A program made the translations under genes and the position numbers. The notes under the pieces were generated by a model. It did no database searches and had not been told where the DNA came from. It was given only the letters and a program-made list of their open reading frames with translations. Positions 16,372 through 25,409 of a stretch of DNA of 64,000 nucleotides are shown here, piece after piece. The DNA is from Bacteroidota bacterium. GTDB taxonomy: Bacteria > Bacteroidota > Bacteroidia > Chitinophagales > Chitinophagaceae. The stretch is from the NCBI GenBank assembly GCA_026391455.1, contig JAPLEH010000070.1, positions 62,001-126,000 of the forward strand. Reading direction: 5' to 3'. Position 1 is the first letter of the stretch; each line of letters begins with the position of its first letter.

Positions 16372-17361
16372 ATGAAATATGTTTACATTTTTCTGCTCTC
16401 TCTTTTTACAATAACTACAGTAGCACAAAACCCGGACACGGCTAAAGTTATCATCACGGGTAATTGCTGGGGAGGTATTAAAAAAAGCAACGGGGCACCT
16501 GATACTGTAAAGACCACCCGGTACGCCTGTCGGGTTACCAAAATGACCGGTTCATCGGAACCATTACTTGTGGTGGATGGTATCCCTGTAGAATATACTG
16601 AGATGTTACGTACGCTAAACCGGTCGGATATCGATGAAGTGTATGTGCTTAAAAGCTCCACTTCACAGGCCATCTATGGATGTCGCGCTTTCAATGGCGC
16701 CATTATCATAACCACCCGAAAAATGAAACAACGTATATTCCGGGTTACTGATTTTGTGAATGGGGCTGCCATCGGTCATGCCACCATACGATTTGAAAAT
16801 ACGAAGGATCATCATCTATGGACAGTGATGGCCGATGAAAAGGGTTGTTTTACTACCGATCAATTAAAATCGGGCCAATCGTATCAGCTAACGATCACCT
16901 CAGCCGGTTATCAACCCCTGCAATATTTTTTTCGGAATAAATCTGCAGATACGCTTACTGAATTGAAATTATCACGCAATACAAAGAATTGTGATACGGC
17001 TTATGTAACCGGCATACCCGCCAGGACAAGAGGTTGCGGGATCATCATAACAAAGGCAGGCCGTGACATTCTTCCTTTAGATGCAAACAAGCAGCCCCTG
17101 CTCGGGATATTCCCTAACCCTGTTCGTAAAGGACAAGCGCTACAAGTGCAATGGAAAAACGAAAATGAACCCATCGCCGCTGTTCGGATAACCACCCTGG
17201 ATGGAAAGATCATTCACCGGCAAACCATACCGCTAAACGAAAGCGGAAAAGGCAATATCAGCCTTATAACGGACTCCCGCTGGGCTGCCGGGGTATATTT
17301 CTTACAGACTGTTTGTGAAAACGGGCGCATCGCTGCATCTGGAAAGATATTGATACAATAA
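16372..17361 (+). CDS. Secreted plug-domain-like protein with T9SS sorting domain
   Basis: 329 residues. A signal peptide ends near VAQ (residue 19). Residues about 60-115 read like the plug of a SusC-type receptor ('PLLVVDGIPVEY', 'YGCRAFNGAIIITTRK') but without a barrel. A beta domain follows (about 120-205). The last ~80 residues are a T9SS type A C-terminal sorting domain ('GIFPNPVRKGQALQV' to 'KILIQ'), which targets the protein across the outer membrane for surface anchoring or release. Free-standing plugs joined to T9SS tails are unusual. It starts a cluster with three paralogous T9SS proteins; the first follows after 14 bases. Partner or ligand unknown. Confidence 0.75.
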   Translation: MKYVYIFLLSLFTITTVAQNPDTAKVIITGNCWGGIKKSNGAPDTVKTTRYACRVTKMTGSSEPLLVVDGIPVEYTEMLRTLNRSDIDEVYVLKSSTSQAIYGCRAFNGAIIITTRKMKQRIFRVTDFVNGAAIGHATIRFENTKDHHLWTVMADEKGCFTTDQLKSGQSYQLTITSAGYQPLQYFFRNKSADTLTELKLSRNTKNCDTAYVTGIPARTRGCGIIITKAGRDILPLDANKQPLLGIFPNPVRKGQALQVQWKNENEPIAAVRITTLDGKIIHRQTIPLNESGKGNISLITDSRWAAGVYFLQTVCENGRIAASGKILIQ

Positions 17362-17375
17362 TTCAATCAATTTCT

Positions 17376-18836
17376 ATGAGTAAGAAAATACAGCTTCATA
17401 TTGCCGAACCCTGTCACGAGAACTGGGATGCCATGACACCCGTTGAGCAGGGAAAATTCTGCGGCTCCTGTCAGAAAGAGGTAGTGGATTTTTCCGGCAT
17501 GAGTGACAGCCAGATCGCCGCCTTCTTTAAGAAACCAACTACCGGTTCTGTATGCGGTCGCTTTATGAATGACCAGCTCGAACGGGATATTGAGATCCCC
17601 AAAAAGCGCCTGCCCTGGGTCAGGTATTTTTTTACCATCGCTTTACCCGCCCTGTTTTTTTCAAAAGCCTCTGCCCAGAAAATGGGTAAGCCTGCCATCA
17701 CCACACTAAAAGATACGGCTACCAATCCTGTAATGGTGGAGCCGGTACAAATACTCGGTATGATCGCTCCGGACAGGATAGTACCAGTAGATACGGTTAA
17801 AGTGCCCATGCCCGCGAACCAGCAAAACGGATTGAAGATATGGGTAGTGGATGCTGCTACCGGATCACCACTGGATGGCGTAACGATTCTGATGAAGACC
17901 TCAATAGGGAACACCGCGTTGCTGGCAGATAAAGAAGGAATGGCGGCACTGGATATTTACCGGAAACTGACTTTCAAAGGCATTGAATTGACGCTTGAGG
18001 GGTATAACATGATGGATATACCCTATGGAGCTTTTAAAAAGGGAGCAGATGGTCGTATCGTATTCAGGATGGAAAAATCCAAAGTACTACCGGGTCAGCT
18101 GATGATTATGGTTGATGTGGATTCGATACCCGTATGCAGGGTAACCAAGGGGGATGTGGCAATAACAGTGGACAACGTGAAGCCAAACGAATTAAACGGT
18201 GTAGTGGTGGATGAGCAGAGTAATCCTGTACCATTTGCCAGTATCATGGGAGGAAATAAAGGAGAAGGAGTGATGGCGGATGAAAATGGAGCATTTATTA
18301 TCCGTAAAGAATGGTTGAAAAAAGGAGGGGTGTTGCAAGTGTCATCGGTTGGATTTGAATCTAATATTCTAATCGGTGGAGAAGAGCAATACCGCAATGG
18401 GACCATCTTTATCCGGCTAAAAGCAAAGAACATAATGGAAGAAGTGGTGGTGAAAGGCTTTGAAACTAGCGTTACCAAAGGAAAAGTGATCGGAACAGTG
18501 AAGAAGGATAAAAGAATCCCTACCGTGAAGGAGGAAAAAAGAACGACTACAGAAACTGTTTTCCCCATGGAAAAATCAATGTTCCAGGCATATCCCAATC
18601 CGGCGGGTTCTGGCAGCACACTTCATCTGGGTGTTCAGCAGGTAGCAGAAGGGTATTACCACCTGCAACTGTCCTCATTGAATGGTCAATTGGTAAAGCA
18701 ACAGGAGATCTGGCTGGATGCAGAAGCGCGCTTATTCAATTTTGAATTGCCAAAAATTGCCAGCGGTTCTTATATTATCACACTGATCAACAGGGAGACC
18801 GGAAAAAAATATACAGAAAAATTGCTGATACAGTAA
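17376..18836 (+). CDS. Four-Cys N-domain / signal / CarboxypepD_reg / T9SS protein, paralogue 1
   Basis: 486 residues. Residues 1-80 contain a conserved motif with C13-H14-E-N-W, C29-x-x-C32 and C60, which could bind one zinc ion in the cytoplasm. A hydrophobic segment (about 83-98) ends in 'SKASAQ', which looks like a signal-peptidase site. The exported part has a CarboxypepD_reg-like domain ('GVVVDEQSNPVPFASI') and a C-terminal T9SS sorting domain starting near 'YPNPAGSGST'. Cys spacing is identical in the two following paralogues. It follows the plug-like protein by 14 bases and is closed by a strong terminator. I infer that the N-domain is released after cleavage or acts as a cytoplasmic gate. 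Function unknown. Confidence 0.75.
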   Translation: MSKKIQLHIAEPCHENWDAMTPVEQGKFCGSCQKEVVDFSGMSDSQIAAFFKKPTTGSVCGRFMNDQLERDIEIPKKRLPWVRYFFTIALPALFFSKASAQKMGKPAITTLKDTATNPVMVEPVQILGMIAPDRIVPVDTVKVPMPANQQNGLKIWVVDAATGSPLDGVTILMKTSIGNTALLADKEGMAALDIYRKLTFKGIELTLEGYNMMDIPYGAFKKGADGRIVFRMEKSKVLPGQLMIMVDVDSIPVCRVTKGDVAITVDNVKPNELNGVVVDEQSNPVPFASIMGGNKGEGVMADENGAFIIRKEWLKKGGVLQVSSVGFESNILIGGEEQYRNGTIFIRLKAKNIMEEVVVKGFETSVTKGKVIGTVKKDKRIPTVKEEKRTTTETVFPMEKSMFQAYPNPAGSGSTLHLGVQQVAEGYYHLQLSSLNGQLVKQQEIWLDAEARLFNFELPKIASGSYIITLINRETGKKYTEKLLIQ

Positions 18837-18868
18837 CAAGCAAAGTATAGTCATGAAAATCACCATCA

Positions 18869-18906
18869 ACATATTCATCTTCCCGGGGAGATGAATATGT
18901 TTTTTT
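18869..18906 (+). terminator. Strong terminator between paralogues 1 and 2
   Basis: ACATATTCATCT pairs with AGATGAATATGT and the inner TCCC/GGGG extends the stem with one G-T wobble, followed by a run of seven T counting the last stem base. It separates the first transcription unit from the second. Confidence 0.85.
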
Positions 18907-18934
18907 CTTTCAGGATCAACCTTCAATTTTTTTT

Positions 18935-20116
18935 ATGCCTGATCAACTGCAACTAATCGTCACTTCGGTCTGCCACGAAAACTGGGATGCCATGAGCCCC
19001 GATGAGCAGGGACGTTTCTGTGCACAATGCCAGAAACAGGTGATTGATTTTTCTTCGATGAATGACCGGCAGTTGTCCGAATTTTTTAAAAAACCATCCA
19101 CCGGTTCATTATGCGGCCGATTTTTGAATGAGCAATTGGAACACCCGATCGGTATTCCCCAGAAACGGATACCCTGGGTCAGGTATTTTTTTCAAATCAC
19201 CCTTCCAGCTTTTTTGCTTTCGATGAAAGCCTCCCCGGTTAAAGCACAGGTTCCGGTGAAGCAGGAACGAACTGCGGTAAAGAAAGCTTTTTCAACGCCG
19301 AAACAGGATACACTTACCTTACCAGAAATTGTGATCACGTCACAAGTAGCAGCGGTTCCCAAAAAACTCAATGGCCACCCCGGTGGTTGTAATAACACTC
19401 CGGATTTGAAGGATGTATTAACCGGAAAAATAGGTTGTATGGTGACCGTTTACCAACCGCCTGTTTCTATTGACAAAGTCAGAGATCTCCGGATCACCGG
19501 TATGGGTCAGCGGATCTTTACAACGCGGGATACGGGTATGCGCAAAATGGAAGGCGTTGTGTATGATGAGAAGGGGGATTATTTATATGGGATCACCATA
19601 CGAATCAAAGGAACCAAAACAGGCACCCTATCCGGAGCAAATGGAAGATTTTCATTACAGGTAAAACCAGGGGATGTACTGGTGGCCAGCGGGGTGGGTT
19701 GCGAGCATGCAGAAAAAACGGTTGCTATTACGGACACCATGATCACTATTAAGTTGCGCAGGGTGGTCATGGGATATGTTTCTGTAAAAAAGGTAAAGCG
19801 TAAAAAAAAGGATGCTATCCAGGTAAAGGAATTGCCGAAACCAACCGATCAATTGTCAGCATTCAGGGTATCGCCTAATCCTGCACAGGCGGGGCAAACT
19901 GTTCAACTGGTTTGCAGTTCATGCCAGGCAGGTAAGTACCAGGTTCAACTCACGAATATGTCCGGTCAGTCCGTTCACCAGCAGGTGATTGAAATACAAT
20001 CGGCGCATACAAAAATGGAACTGGTATTACCCGGAGTGCCACCCGGTTATTATCTTGTTAATTTGATAAATGAACAATTACAAAAGAAATATTTTGCTAA
20101 TTTGGTCATACAATAA
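18935..20116 (+). CDS. Four-Cys N-domain / signal / CarboxypepD_reg / T9SS protein, paralogue 2
   Basis: 393 residues. It has the same N-terminal layout as the preceding paralogue: C13-H-E-N-W, C29-x-x-C32 and C60. A hydrophobic segment follows, ending in 'KASPVKAQ'. The middle holds a plug-like piece ('LKDVLTGKIGCM') and a CarboxypepD_reg-like domain ('GVVYDEKGDYLYGITIRIKG'). The tail is a T9SS sorting domain from 'FRVSPNPAQAGQ'. The ATG lies shortly after the terminator of the previous unit. The next paralogue follows after 14 bases, so these two are probably cotranscribed. Function unknown; it likely arose by tandem duplication. Confidence 0.75.
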   Translation: MPDQLQLIVTSVCHENWDAMSPDEQGRFCAQCQKQVIDFSSMNDRQLSEFFKKPSTGSLCGRFLNEQLEHPIGIPQKRIPWVRYFFQITLPAFLLSMKASPVKAQVPVKQERTAVKKAFSTPKQDTLTLPEIVITSQVAAVPKKLNGHPGGCNNTPDLKDVLTGKIGCMVTVYQPPVSIDKVRDLRITGMGQRIFTTRDTGMRKMEGVVYDEKGDYLYGITIRIKGTKTGTLSGANGRFSLQVKPGDVLVASGVGCEHAEKTVAITDTMITIKLRRVVMGYVSVKKVKRKKKDAIQVKELPKPTDQLSAFRVSPNPAQAGQTVQLVCSSCQAGKYQVQLTNMSGQSVHQQVIEIQSAHTKMELVLPGVPPGYYLVNLINEQLQKKYFANLVIQ

Positions 20117-20130
20117 CCATTGTTAATGCC

Positions 20131-21111
20131 ATGAGTAAACAATTGCAACTGACGGTAGGGGAACCCTGTCACGAAAACTGGGAGGCCATGACTCCCGTGG
20201 AAAAGGGCCGGTTTTGTGCCCAATGCCAGAAAGAAGTAATTGATTTTTCTTCGATGACTGACCGTCAGTTGTCCGAATTTTTTAAAAAACCATCCACTGG
20301 TTCATTATGCGGCCGCTTTTTGAATGAACAATTGGATCGCCCGATCGATATACCCCGGAAACGTATTCCCTGGATCAGGTATTTTTTCCAATTCACATTG
20401 CCAGCCTTTTTACTTTCCCTGAAACCCGCTGCCGCAAAAGCGCAGGGCATGGTGTATGTAAAGGATCTTGACTGCGGTAAAAAAGCTGCAGATACCAGCC
20501 AATTGCCAGCCCCTGATACATTGGTTCCGTTGCGGGGTATAGTGAAGAATGAGAAAGGAGAACCGCTTGCCGGTGCTTCTGTATTTGATAAAAACCATAG
20601 TCGTGGAGCCTTCACCAACGACAAAGGTGAATTTCACCTGAAGTTACCCCGCGGAAGTGGTTTGCGAATTACGTATATTGGCTATAGGTCCTGCGAGCTG
20701 CAGGATATTACAGCAGATTCGGTAACGGTGACATTAAAACAGTTTGATGAATCTAAGGTACTCACAATGGGTATAATATTACCAACCATTGTGAGGAAAA
20801 AAACAGTTAAAGAGACCCGGCCCCTTGCCGTAATAGGAACAGATTTAGGGCAGACATTGAAAATATTTCCCAACCCGGCTCAGTCTGGTCAACGAATTAC
20901 CCTGGTAAATATGAATGCCCGCGAGGGTATATACCAGATACAAATAAGCACGATTGCCGGCGAAATCGTATATCAACAAAATGAGCGATGGGAGAAGAAT
21001 GCTACATTCATAACCCTGCAATTGCCCTTTCTGAATACCGGGGAATATATTATTCAATTGGTGAATAAGAAGACCGGGAAAAATTCAGGCGTTAAAATGA
21101 TCATTCAATAG
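20131..21111 (+). CDS. Four-Cys N-domain / signal / CarboxypepD_reg / T9SS protein, paralogue 3
   Basis: 326 residues. The N-domain matches its neighbours residue for residue at the Cys positions (C13, C29, C32, C60), with a hydrophobic segment ending in 'PAAAKAQ'. One CarboxypepD_reg-like domain ('GIVKNEKGEPLAGASV') and a T9SS sorting domain from 'FPNPAQSGQ' follow. It is the shortest of the three and appears to have lost the plug-like piece. Its N-terminal 100 residues are closest to paralogue 2, suggesting a recent duplication. No clear terminator hairpin follows. Confidence 0.75.
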   Translation: MSKQLQLTVGEPCHENWEAMTPVEKGRFCAQCQKEVIDFSSMTDRQLSEFFKKPSTGSLCGRFLNEQLDRPIDIPRKRIPWIRYFFQFTLPAFLLSLKPAAAKAQGMVYVKDLDCGKKAADTSQLPAPDTLVPLRGIVKNEKGEPLAGASVFDKNHSRGAFTNDKGEFHLKLPRGSGLRITYIGYRSCELQDITADSVTVTLKQFDESKVLTMGIILPTIVRKKTVKETRPLAVIGTDLGQTLKIFPNPAQSGQRITLVNMNAREGIYQIQISTIAGEIVYQQNERWEKNATFITLQLPFLNTGEYIIQLVNKKTGKNSGVKMIIQ

Positions 21112-21244
21112 AGAACTGGTTCGCTCCCCCTTTTTTGCTAAAATATTGTTTAAACCAGCATGATTTCCACACAAGGTGATCGTGGTCCGGCGCCTGACAG
21201 TTAGTTTTGAAGAACCAACTATCTTTACAGCCGGAGTTTAAACT

Positions 21245-22846
21245 ATGAATTGTACTTCTACGCGTGTTCCTTATCGCCAAACCAACGCTTTCTCAAAGAT
21301 CGCCCTCGATTATATTGATCAGGCAGCTGCCTTACAGCCCTTTTATATGCATGCGCCCACTGCATCCGGTATGCGGCAGGCCATTGCTGCCCGGCAGGCT
21401 TTTCCGAACCGGAGAGCGGTACTGGTAGCGCAACTGCGCAAACAATACGAAGGCGTGGAGACAGGCGTAAAGACCACTGCGAATATCGACTCCCTGCTGA
21501 ACGATAATACGTTTACCATTACGACAGCCCATCAGAATAATATCTTTACCGGGCCCTTGTATTTTATTTATAAGATCATTCATGCCATTAAACTGGCCGA
21601 TCAGTACAATGCAGCTCTGCCGGAATTTCATTTTGTGCCGGTGTATTATATCGGTTCCGAAGATGCAGACCTGGCCGAACTGAACCATATTACGATAGAC
21701 GGTCAAACATTGCGCTGGAATACAACACAAATAGGCGCGGTGGGCAGAATGGTGATCGATAAGGCCTTTTTGCAACTGATCGTACTCCTGGAAGGGCAAC
21801 TGAGTGTATTGCCTCATGGCAAGGAGATACTGCAGCTGGTAAAAGAATGCTACCGGGAAGAAACGAGCATACAGCAGGCTACTTTTTCGTTTGTACATCA
21901 GCTTTTCGCCTCCTATGGGTTGGTGATATTGCTGCCGGATAATGCGGCACTTAAAGCTGAAATGCATCACATATTTGAAGATGACCTGTTGCATCAAACC
22001 GCATCGGGGATAGTGGAAAAGACCGCTGGCGCATTGGAAGAAGCGGGCTATAAGATACAGGCCAATCCGCGGGCCATTAATTTATTTTACCTGGAAGGAA
22101 ATATTCGTGAACGGATCGAACAGCAGGGAGCGCAATTCCATGTAGTAAATACTGACCTTATTTTTTCAAAAGAAAGCCTGCTGCAGGAACTGGCAACCCA
22201 CCCCGAACGGTTCAGCCCCAATGTGATCCTGCGCGGTCTTTATCAGGAAACCATCCTGCCCAATATAGCTTTTATCGGCGGAGGAGGGGAGACGGCCTAT
22301 TGGCTGCAATTGAAAGACCTGTTTGTGCATTACAACGTGCCTTTCCCGATGCTCGTACTACGCAATTCTTTTTTGGTGGTGGAGCCCAAATGGAAAGAAC
22401 GCATTCAAAAATTATCGTTTCAAATTGAAGACTTCTTCCAGCACGGGGATGTATTGCTCACGCAACTGGTACAACGCGACAGCACGAATAAAACGAATCT
22501 GAATGGTTCGGCACAGGAGGTGGAACAGGTATATGAGCTGCTGCGCAGGCAAGCCCTATCGATCGACAGCACACTGGAAAAGCATGTGCAAGCGCTGAAG
22601 GCAAAGACCATGTATCGCTTACAGGAACTGGAAAAGAAAATGCTGCGGGCCGAAAAAAGAAAATTCACCGATCAGCAGCGGCAGATACAAACGATACGGG
22701 AGCAATTATTTCCCGGTAATGGATTGCAGGAACGAAAAGATAATCTGCTCTACTATTATGCACAATACGGGCCAGATTTCATCCATGTATTGTACACCCA
22801 TTCCCTGGGATTGGAACAGGAATTTGTGATACTCTCATTGAGCTAA
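21245..22846 (+). CDS. bshC: Bacillithiol biosynthesis cysteine-adding enzyme BshC
   Basis: 533 residues, the usual BshC length. Motifs include TAHQNNIFTGP (94-104) and SEDADLAELNH (138-148) in the Rossmann-like core, and a C-terminal coiled coil (about 425-485; 'ALKAKTMYRLQELEKKMLRA') that in BshC proteins mediates dimerisation. It is thought to join cysteine to glucosamine-malate, the last step of bacillithiol synthesis in the cytoplasm. bshB1, for the preceding step, is also in this window about 32 kb away. A weak TATCTTTA box about 18 bases before the ATG fits a promoter. A terminator-like repeat lies about 210 bases downstream. Confidence 0.92.
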   Translation: MNCTSTRVPYRQTNAFSKIALDYIDQAAALQPFYMHAPTASGMRQAIAARQAFPNRRAVLVAQLRKQYEGVETGVKTTANIDSLLNDNTFTITTAHQNNIFTGPLYFIYKIIHAIKLADQYNAALPEFHFVPVYYIGSEDADLAELNHITIDGQTLRWNTTQIGAVGRMVIDKAFLQLIVLLEGQLSVLPHGKEILQLVKECYREETSIQQATFSFVHQLFASYGLVILLPDNAALKAEMHHIFEDDLLHQTASGIVEKTAGALEEAGYKIQANPRAINLFYLEGNIRERIEQQGAQFHVVNTDLIFSKESLLQELATHPERFSPNVILRGLYQETILPNIAFIGGGGETAYWLQLKDLFVHYNVPFPMLVLRNSFLVVEPKWKERIQKLSFQIEDFFQHGDVLLTQLVQRDSTNKTNLNGSAQEVEQVYELLRRQALSIDSTLEKHVQALKAKTMYRLQELEKKMLRAEKRKFTDQQRQIQTIREQLFPGNGLQERKDNLLYYYAQYGPDFIHVLYTHSLGLEQEFVILSLS

Positions 22847-23144
22847 GGCTCCGAAGGCAGGTTCAAAAGGTTCAAGAGGTTCAAAAGGTTCAAGAGGTTC
22901 AAGAGGCTTGCCCACCGTAGCTTTTGCGTAGGTGGGTTACATAGGTTTCATATGCCTGCCTGCCTACCTTCATTTCATTTCGGTAGGTAAACCGTTGCTT
23001 TAGCGTAGGCAGGTTGCATAGGTTGTTGAGTCCTGATGCCCGAACGTAGTCCGCTGCCTGAGCGTAGCCGAAGGCAGGTTTTTTTGAGGTATAGGAAAAC
23101 TCACCACATTTTCAATTCTCCATTTTCCATTTTCAATTTTAATT
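22847..23144. repeat. Word-type repeats and palindromic elements downstream of bshC
   Basis: It starts with a degenerate tandem of AGGTTCAAAAGG/AGGTTCAAGAGG words (about 22858-22906), then several CCTGCCTACC/GTAGGCAGG-type palindromic words, then one copy of a CTGCCTGAGCGTAGCC element, and finally a CATTTTCAATT-like low-complexity run next to the caspase gene stop. No gene is present. The same CTGCCTGAGCG element recurs at 56340-56485. Confidence 0.7.
23054..23086 (+). terminator. Terminator formed by a dispersed repeat
   Basis: CTGCCT (23054-23059) pairs with AGGCAG (23072-23077) and is followed by G and seven T. It is the only intrinsic terminator candidate downstream of bshC. Confidence 0.5.
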
Positions 23145-23145
23145 C

Positions 23146-25353
23146 TTACCTCGCTCTCAGGTACACACTAAACGTAAACGTTTGCCGGTTGATCTTGTTG
23201 ATCGCGTTGCTGTAGATGGTATTCTGGTTTTCCTTTACTGAAGTGAGTCCCCTTGAATATTTCAATTCGGGTGAGATGACCAAATGACTTTTCAGGAATC
23301 CGATATCCACGCCAATGCCGGCATCTCCCAATATATCGCTCGTGGTCAATCCTACTTTTTCTGCGTTGGCATCCTTTTTCTGCATCAGCAGGCTGAATGT
23401 GGGGCCGGCAGAAATAAAGGGAGAAATATTTTTCTTTGAGAACCGGATGATAATTGGGAGTGGCAGGGATACCGTGGTGGTTTTTACCGGCACTATTTCA
23501 GTGGTGCTGCCACCGGTAATGCCGCGTGTCTCAAATGTATAATCACTGCTTTCCATCGTGGCAAGTACAGATGGACGGATGGAAACCAGATTGCCGAGGT
23601 TGATTTGCGCAATAAGGCCGAGATTGTACGTGAGTTTATTCTGTACATCGCGAAGGAATACCCTGTCATTGGCGGTGGGTGTTACCGGTGTGGCATCCAA
23701 CTGGCTCATACCGCCTCCCAGCACACCACCGATCTGTACTTTTCTTGTGCCGGTATTGGGCTTTTTCTTTTTTTCATCAGGCTTGTTATCGGGTTTGTTA
23801 TTGGCTGTGTTTTGCACCAATGCCAATGTTAGCATAGCACAACGCCAGTTAGGAGCCGTGCGGGTGGCTTTCTCCGCATAATATTTTGCACTATCCAGCC
23901 GGTTATTTTCCAGGTGCAATTGGGCCAGCCTGTTTTGAATATAGGCCCCGTTTTTATCAATGGCCTGAGCGGCCCAGGCATGTTGAAATGCTGTATTGAT
24001 ATCGCCATTTTCTCCGTTAGTGAGATCGCCGCTGGCTTTAAGCAGGTGCATCCTTCCTCTTAGTGATTGTGCAAAATCAGGATCATCTTCTTGTAAAATG
24101 TCAATGGCTTTTTGCAATCGGAGGCCTGCCTGGTAGTTGGCTTGTTTTTTCCGGGCGGATGCTTCACTGCAGGAAAGGTATTCATCCACCCGGGCCTGTG
24201 CTTCATTGATATATTCCACAGCCAGCGTTGATTTGGCATCAAGGGTGTAAGGATTGCCCGGAAATTTTTTATTCAATTGTGCGAAAAAATCTTCCGCCGA
24301 AGAGGCTCCGGCAATTTTTTTAGTTTTCACAGCCTGATTAAACCGGTTATACGTTTCTATCAATGATGTATCAATGGTTTCAACACCGGTATACCGGATC
24401 CTTTCTCCGGCAAACGAATTACCACCCCTTCGCGGTTGTTGCTTTTTTTGTTTGAGCCATTTACTCAAGTAGGCGGTATCCACCATGCTGATTACTTTTT
24501 CACTGTTTTCGTTACAACAGAAATACGGATCCTGTTTTCTGCGAAAGCGTTGTTGTGCTACGGAGGGCACGTTTTTATCCACGTATGATTTGATCTCTTC
24601 AAAGCTGACTTTGTTATCACGATGCAATGAATCATCGGCCACACCGCTGAGCCCGTCCACCAGGTACCAGGTAAACAGGCCATGTCCGTTGCCAATCGAC
24701 ACATCTTCGAGTGATTCCTGCCCGGCACCGGTGGCCAGCATGATAATCTCACCGGCTTTTTTTTCGGAGATGGCAGTGTTCAAAAAATTCTGTCCGGCGG
24801 TTCCTCCGGGTAGTTCGTTGGTGCGGCAGGCATCCATAATGAAGATTACTTCCACGCCTTTGGCTGTTTCGGCAGCGATCTTTTTCTTCAGGTTGTATAA
24901 CTGTATCGTACCAGAAACGAGGTAATTATTCTTATCGCCTTCGGGATTGCAATCATAGCTCAGAAAGAAAAACTGGTCTTCATCAATCGCATCTCCATGC
25001 CCGGCCAGGTAGATGAACAGTTTATCGCCTTTCTGTAATTGCTTGGCCCGCAGCCATTGAAATCCTTTGGTCCAGAAGTTGGAATTGAGGGCCTGTTCGT
25101 TGAGCAGGCAAAAAATATTCTCTTCCTTTACACTGCCGCCTCCCGGGGATTTAAGATAGTCACGAAATAGTTCCGCATCTTTATCGGCGTAGGCAAGGGG
25201 GCGTACAAATTTATATTTCGATACCCCCATGATAATGGCAAAAGTTTGAGGCCCTTTTACAGAAGCATCCCGCATTTTCAGCGGTGTCTGTGAATGGGTA
25301 CTTTGGCTAATCAATACCCATATTAAAATAAGCAGGAAGGCAGGTTTTCTCAT
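23146..25353 (-). CDS. Secreted caspase (C14) / TPR / beta-barrel fusion
   Basis: 735 residues. A signal peptide (1-21, ending 'STHSQ') is followed by a caspase-fold domain (about 35-265) with the catalytic dyad H119 in 'LAGHGD' and C176 in 'MDACRT'. Residues about 340-510 are helical TPR-like repeats. The last ~200 residues, from 'VQIGGVLGGGMSQL', have alternating hydrophobic strands and resemble an outer-membrane beta-barrel ending in 'VYLRAR'. This places a putative Arg/Lys-specific protease outside the inner membrane, probably anchored in the outer membrane. Substrate unknown. It is transcribed alone; a lipoprotein gene lies upstream on the same strand with a 56-base gap. Confidence 0.8.
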   Translation of the reverse strand: MRKPAFLLILIWVLISQSTHSQTPLKMRDASVKGPQTFAIIMGVSKYKFVRPLAYADKDAELFRDYLKSPGGGSVKEENIFCLLNEQALNSNFWTKGFQWLRAKQLQKGDKLFIYLAGHGDAIDEDQFFFLSYDCNPEGDKNNYLVSGTIQLYNLKKKIAAETAKGVEVIFIMDACRTNELPGGTAGQNFLNTAISEKKAGEIIMLATGAGQESLEDVSIGNGHGLFTWYLVDGLSGVADDSLHRDNKVSFEEIKSYVDKNVPSVAQQRFRRKQDPYFCCNENSEKVISMVDTAYLSKWLKQKKQQPRRGGNSFAGERIRYTGVETIDTSLIETYNRFNQAVKTKKIAGASSAEDFFAQLNKKFPGNPYTLDAKSTLAVEYINEAQARVDEYLSCSEASARKKQANYQAGLRLQKAIDILQEDDPDFAQSLRGRMHLLKASGDLTNGENGDINTAFQHAWAAQAIDKNGAYIQNRLAQLHLENNRLDSAKYYAEKATRTAPNWRCAMLTLALVQNTANNKPDNKPDEKKKKPNTGTRKVQIGGVLGGGMSQLDATPVTPTANDRVFLRDVQNKLTYNLGLIAQINLGNLVSIRPSVLATMESSDYTFETRGITGGSTTEIVPVKTTTVSLPLPIIIRFSKKNISPFISAGPTFSLLMQKKDANAEKVGLTTSDILGDAGIGVDIGFLKSHLVISPELKYSRGLTSVKENQNTIYSNAINKINRQTFTFSVYLRAR

Positions 25354-25409
25354 ATCGAATGGTTGAACAAAATCGGTAGAGTAATTTACAGTTTTTTCCT
25401 GTAATGCAC

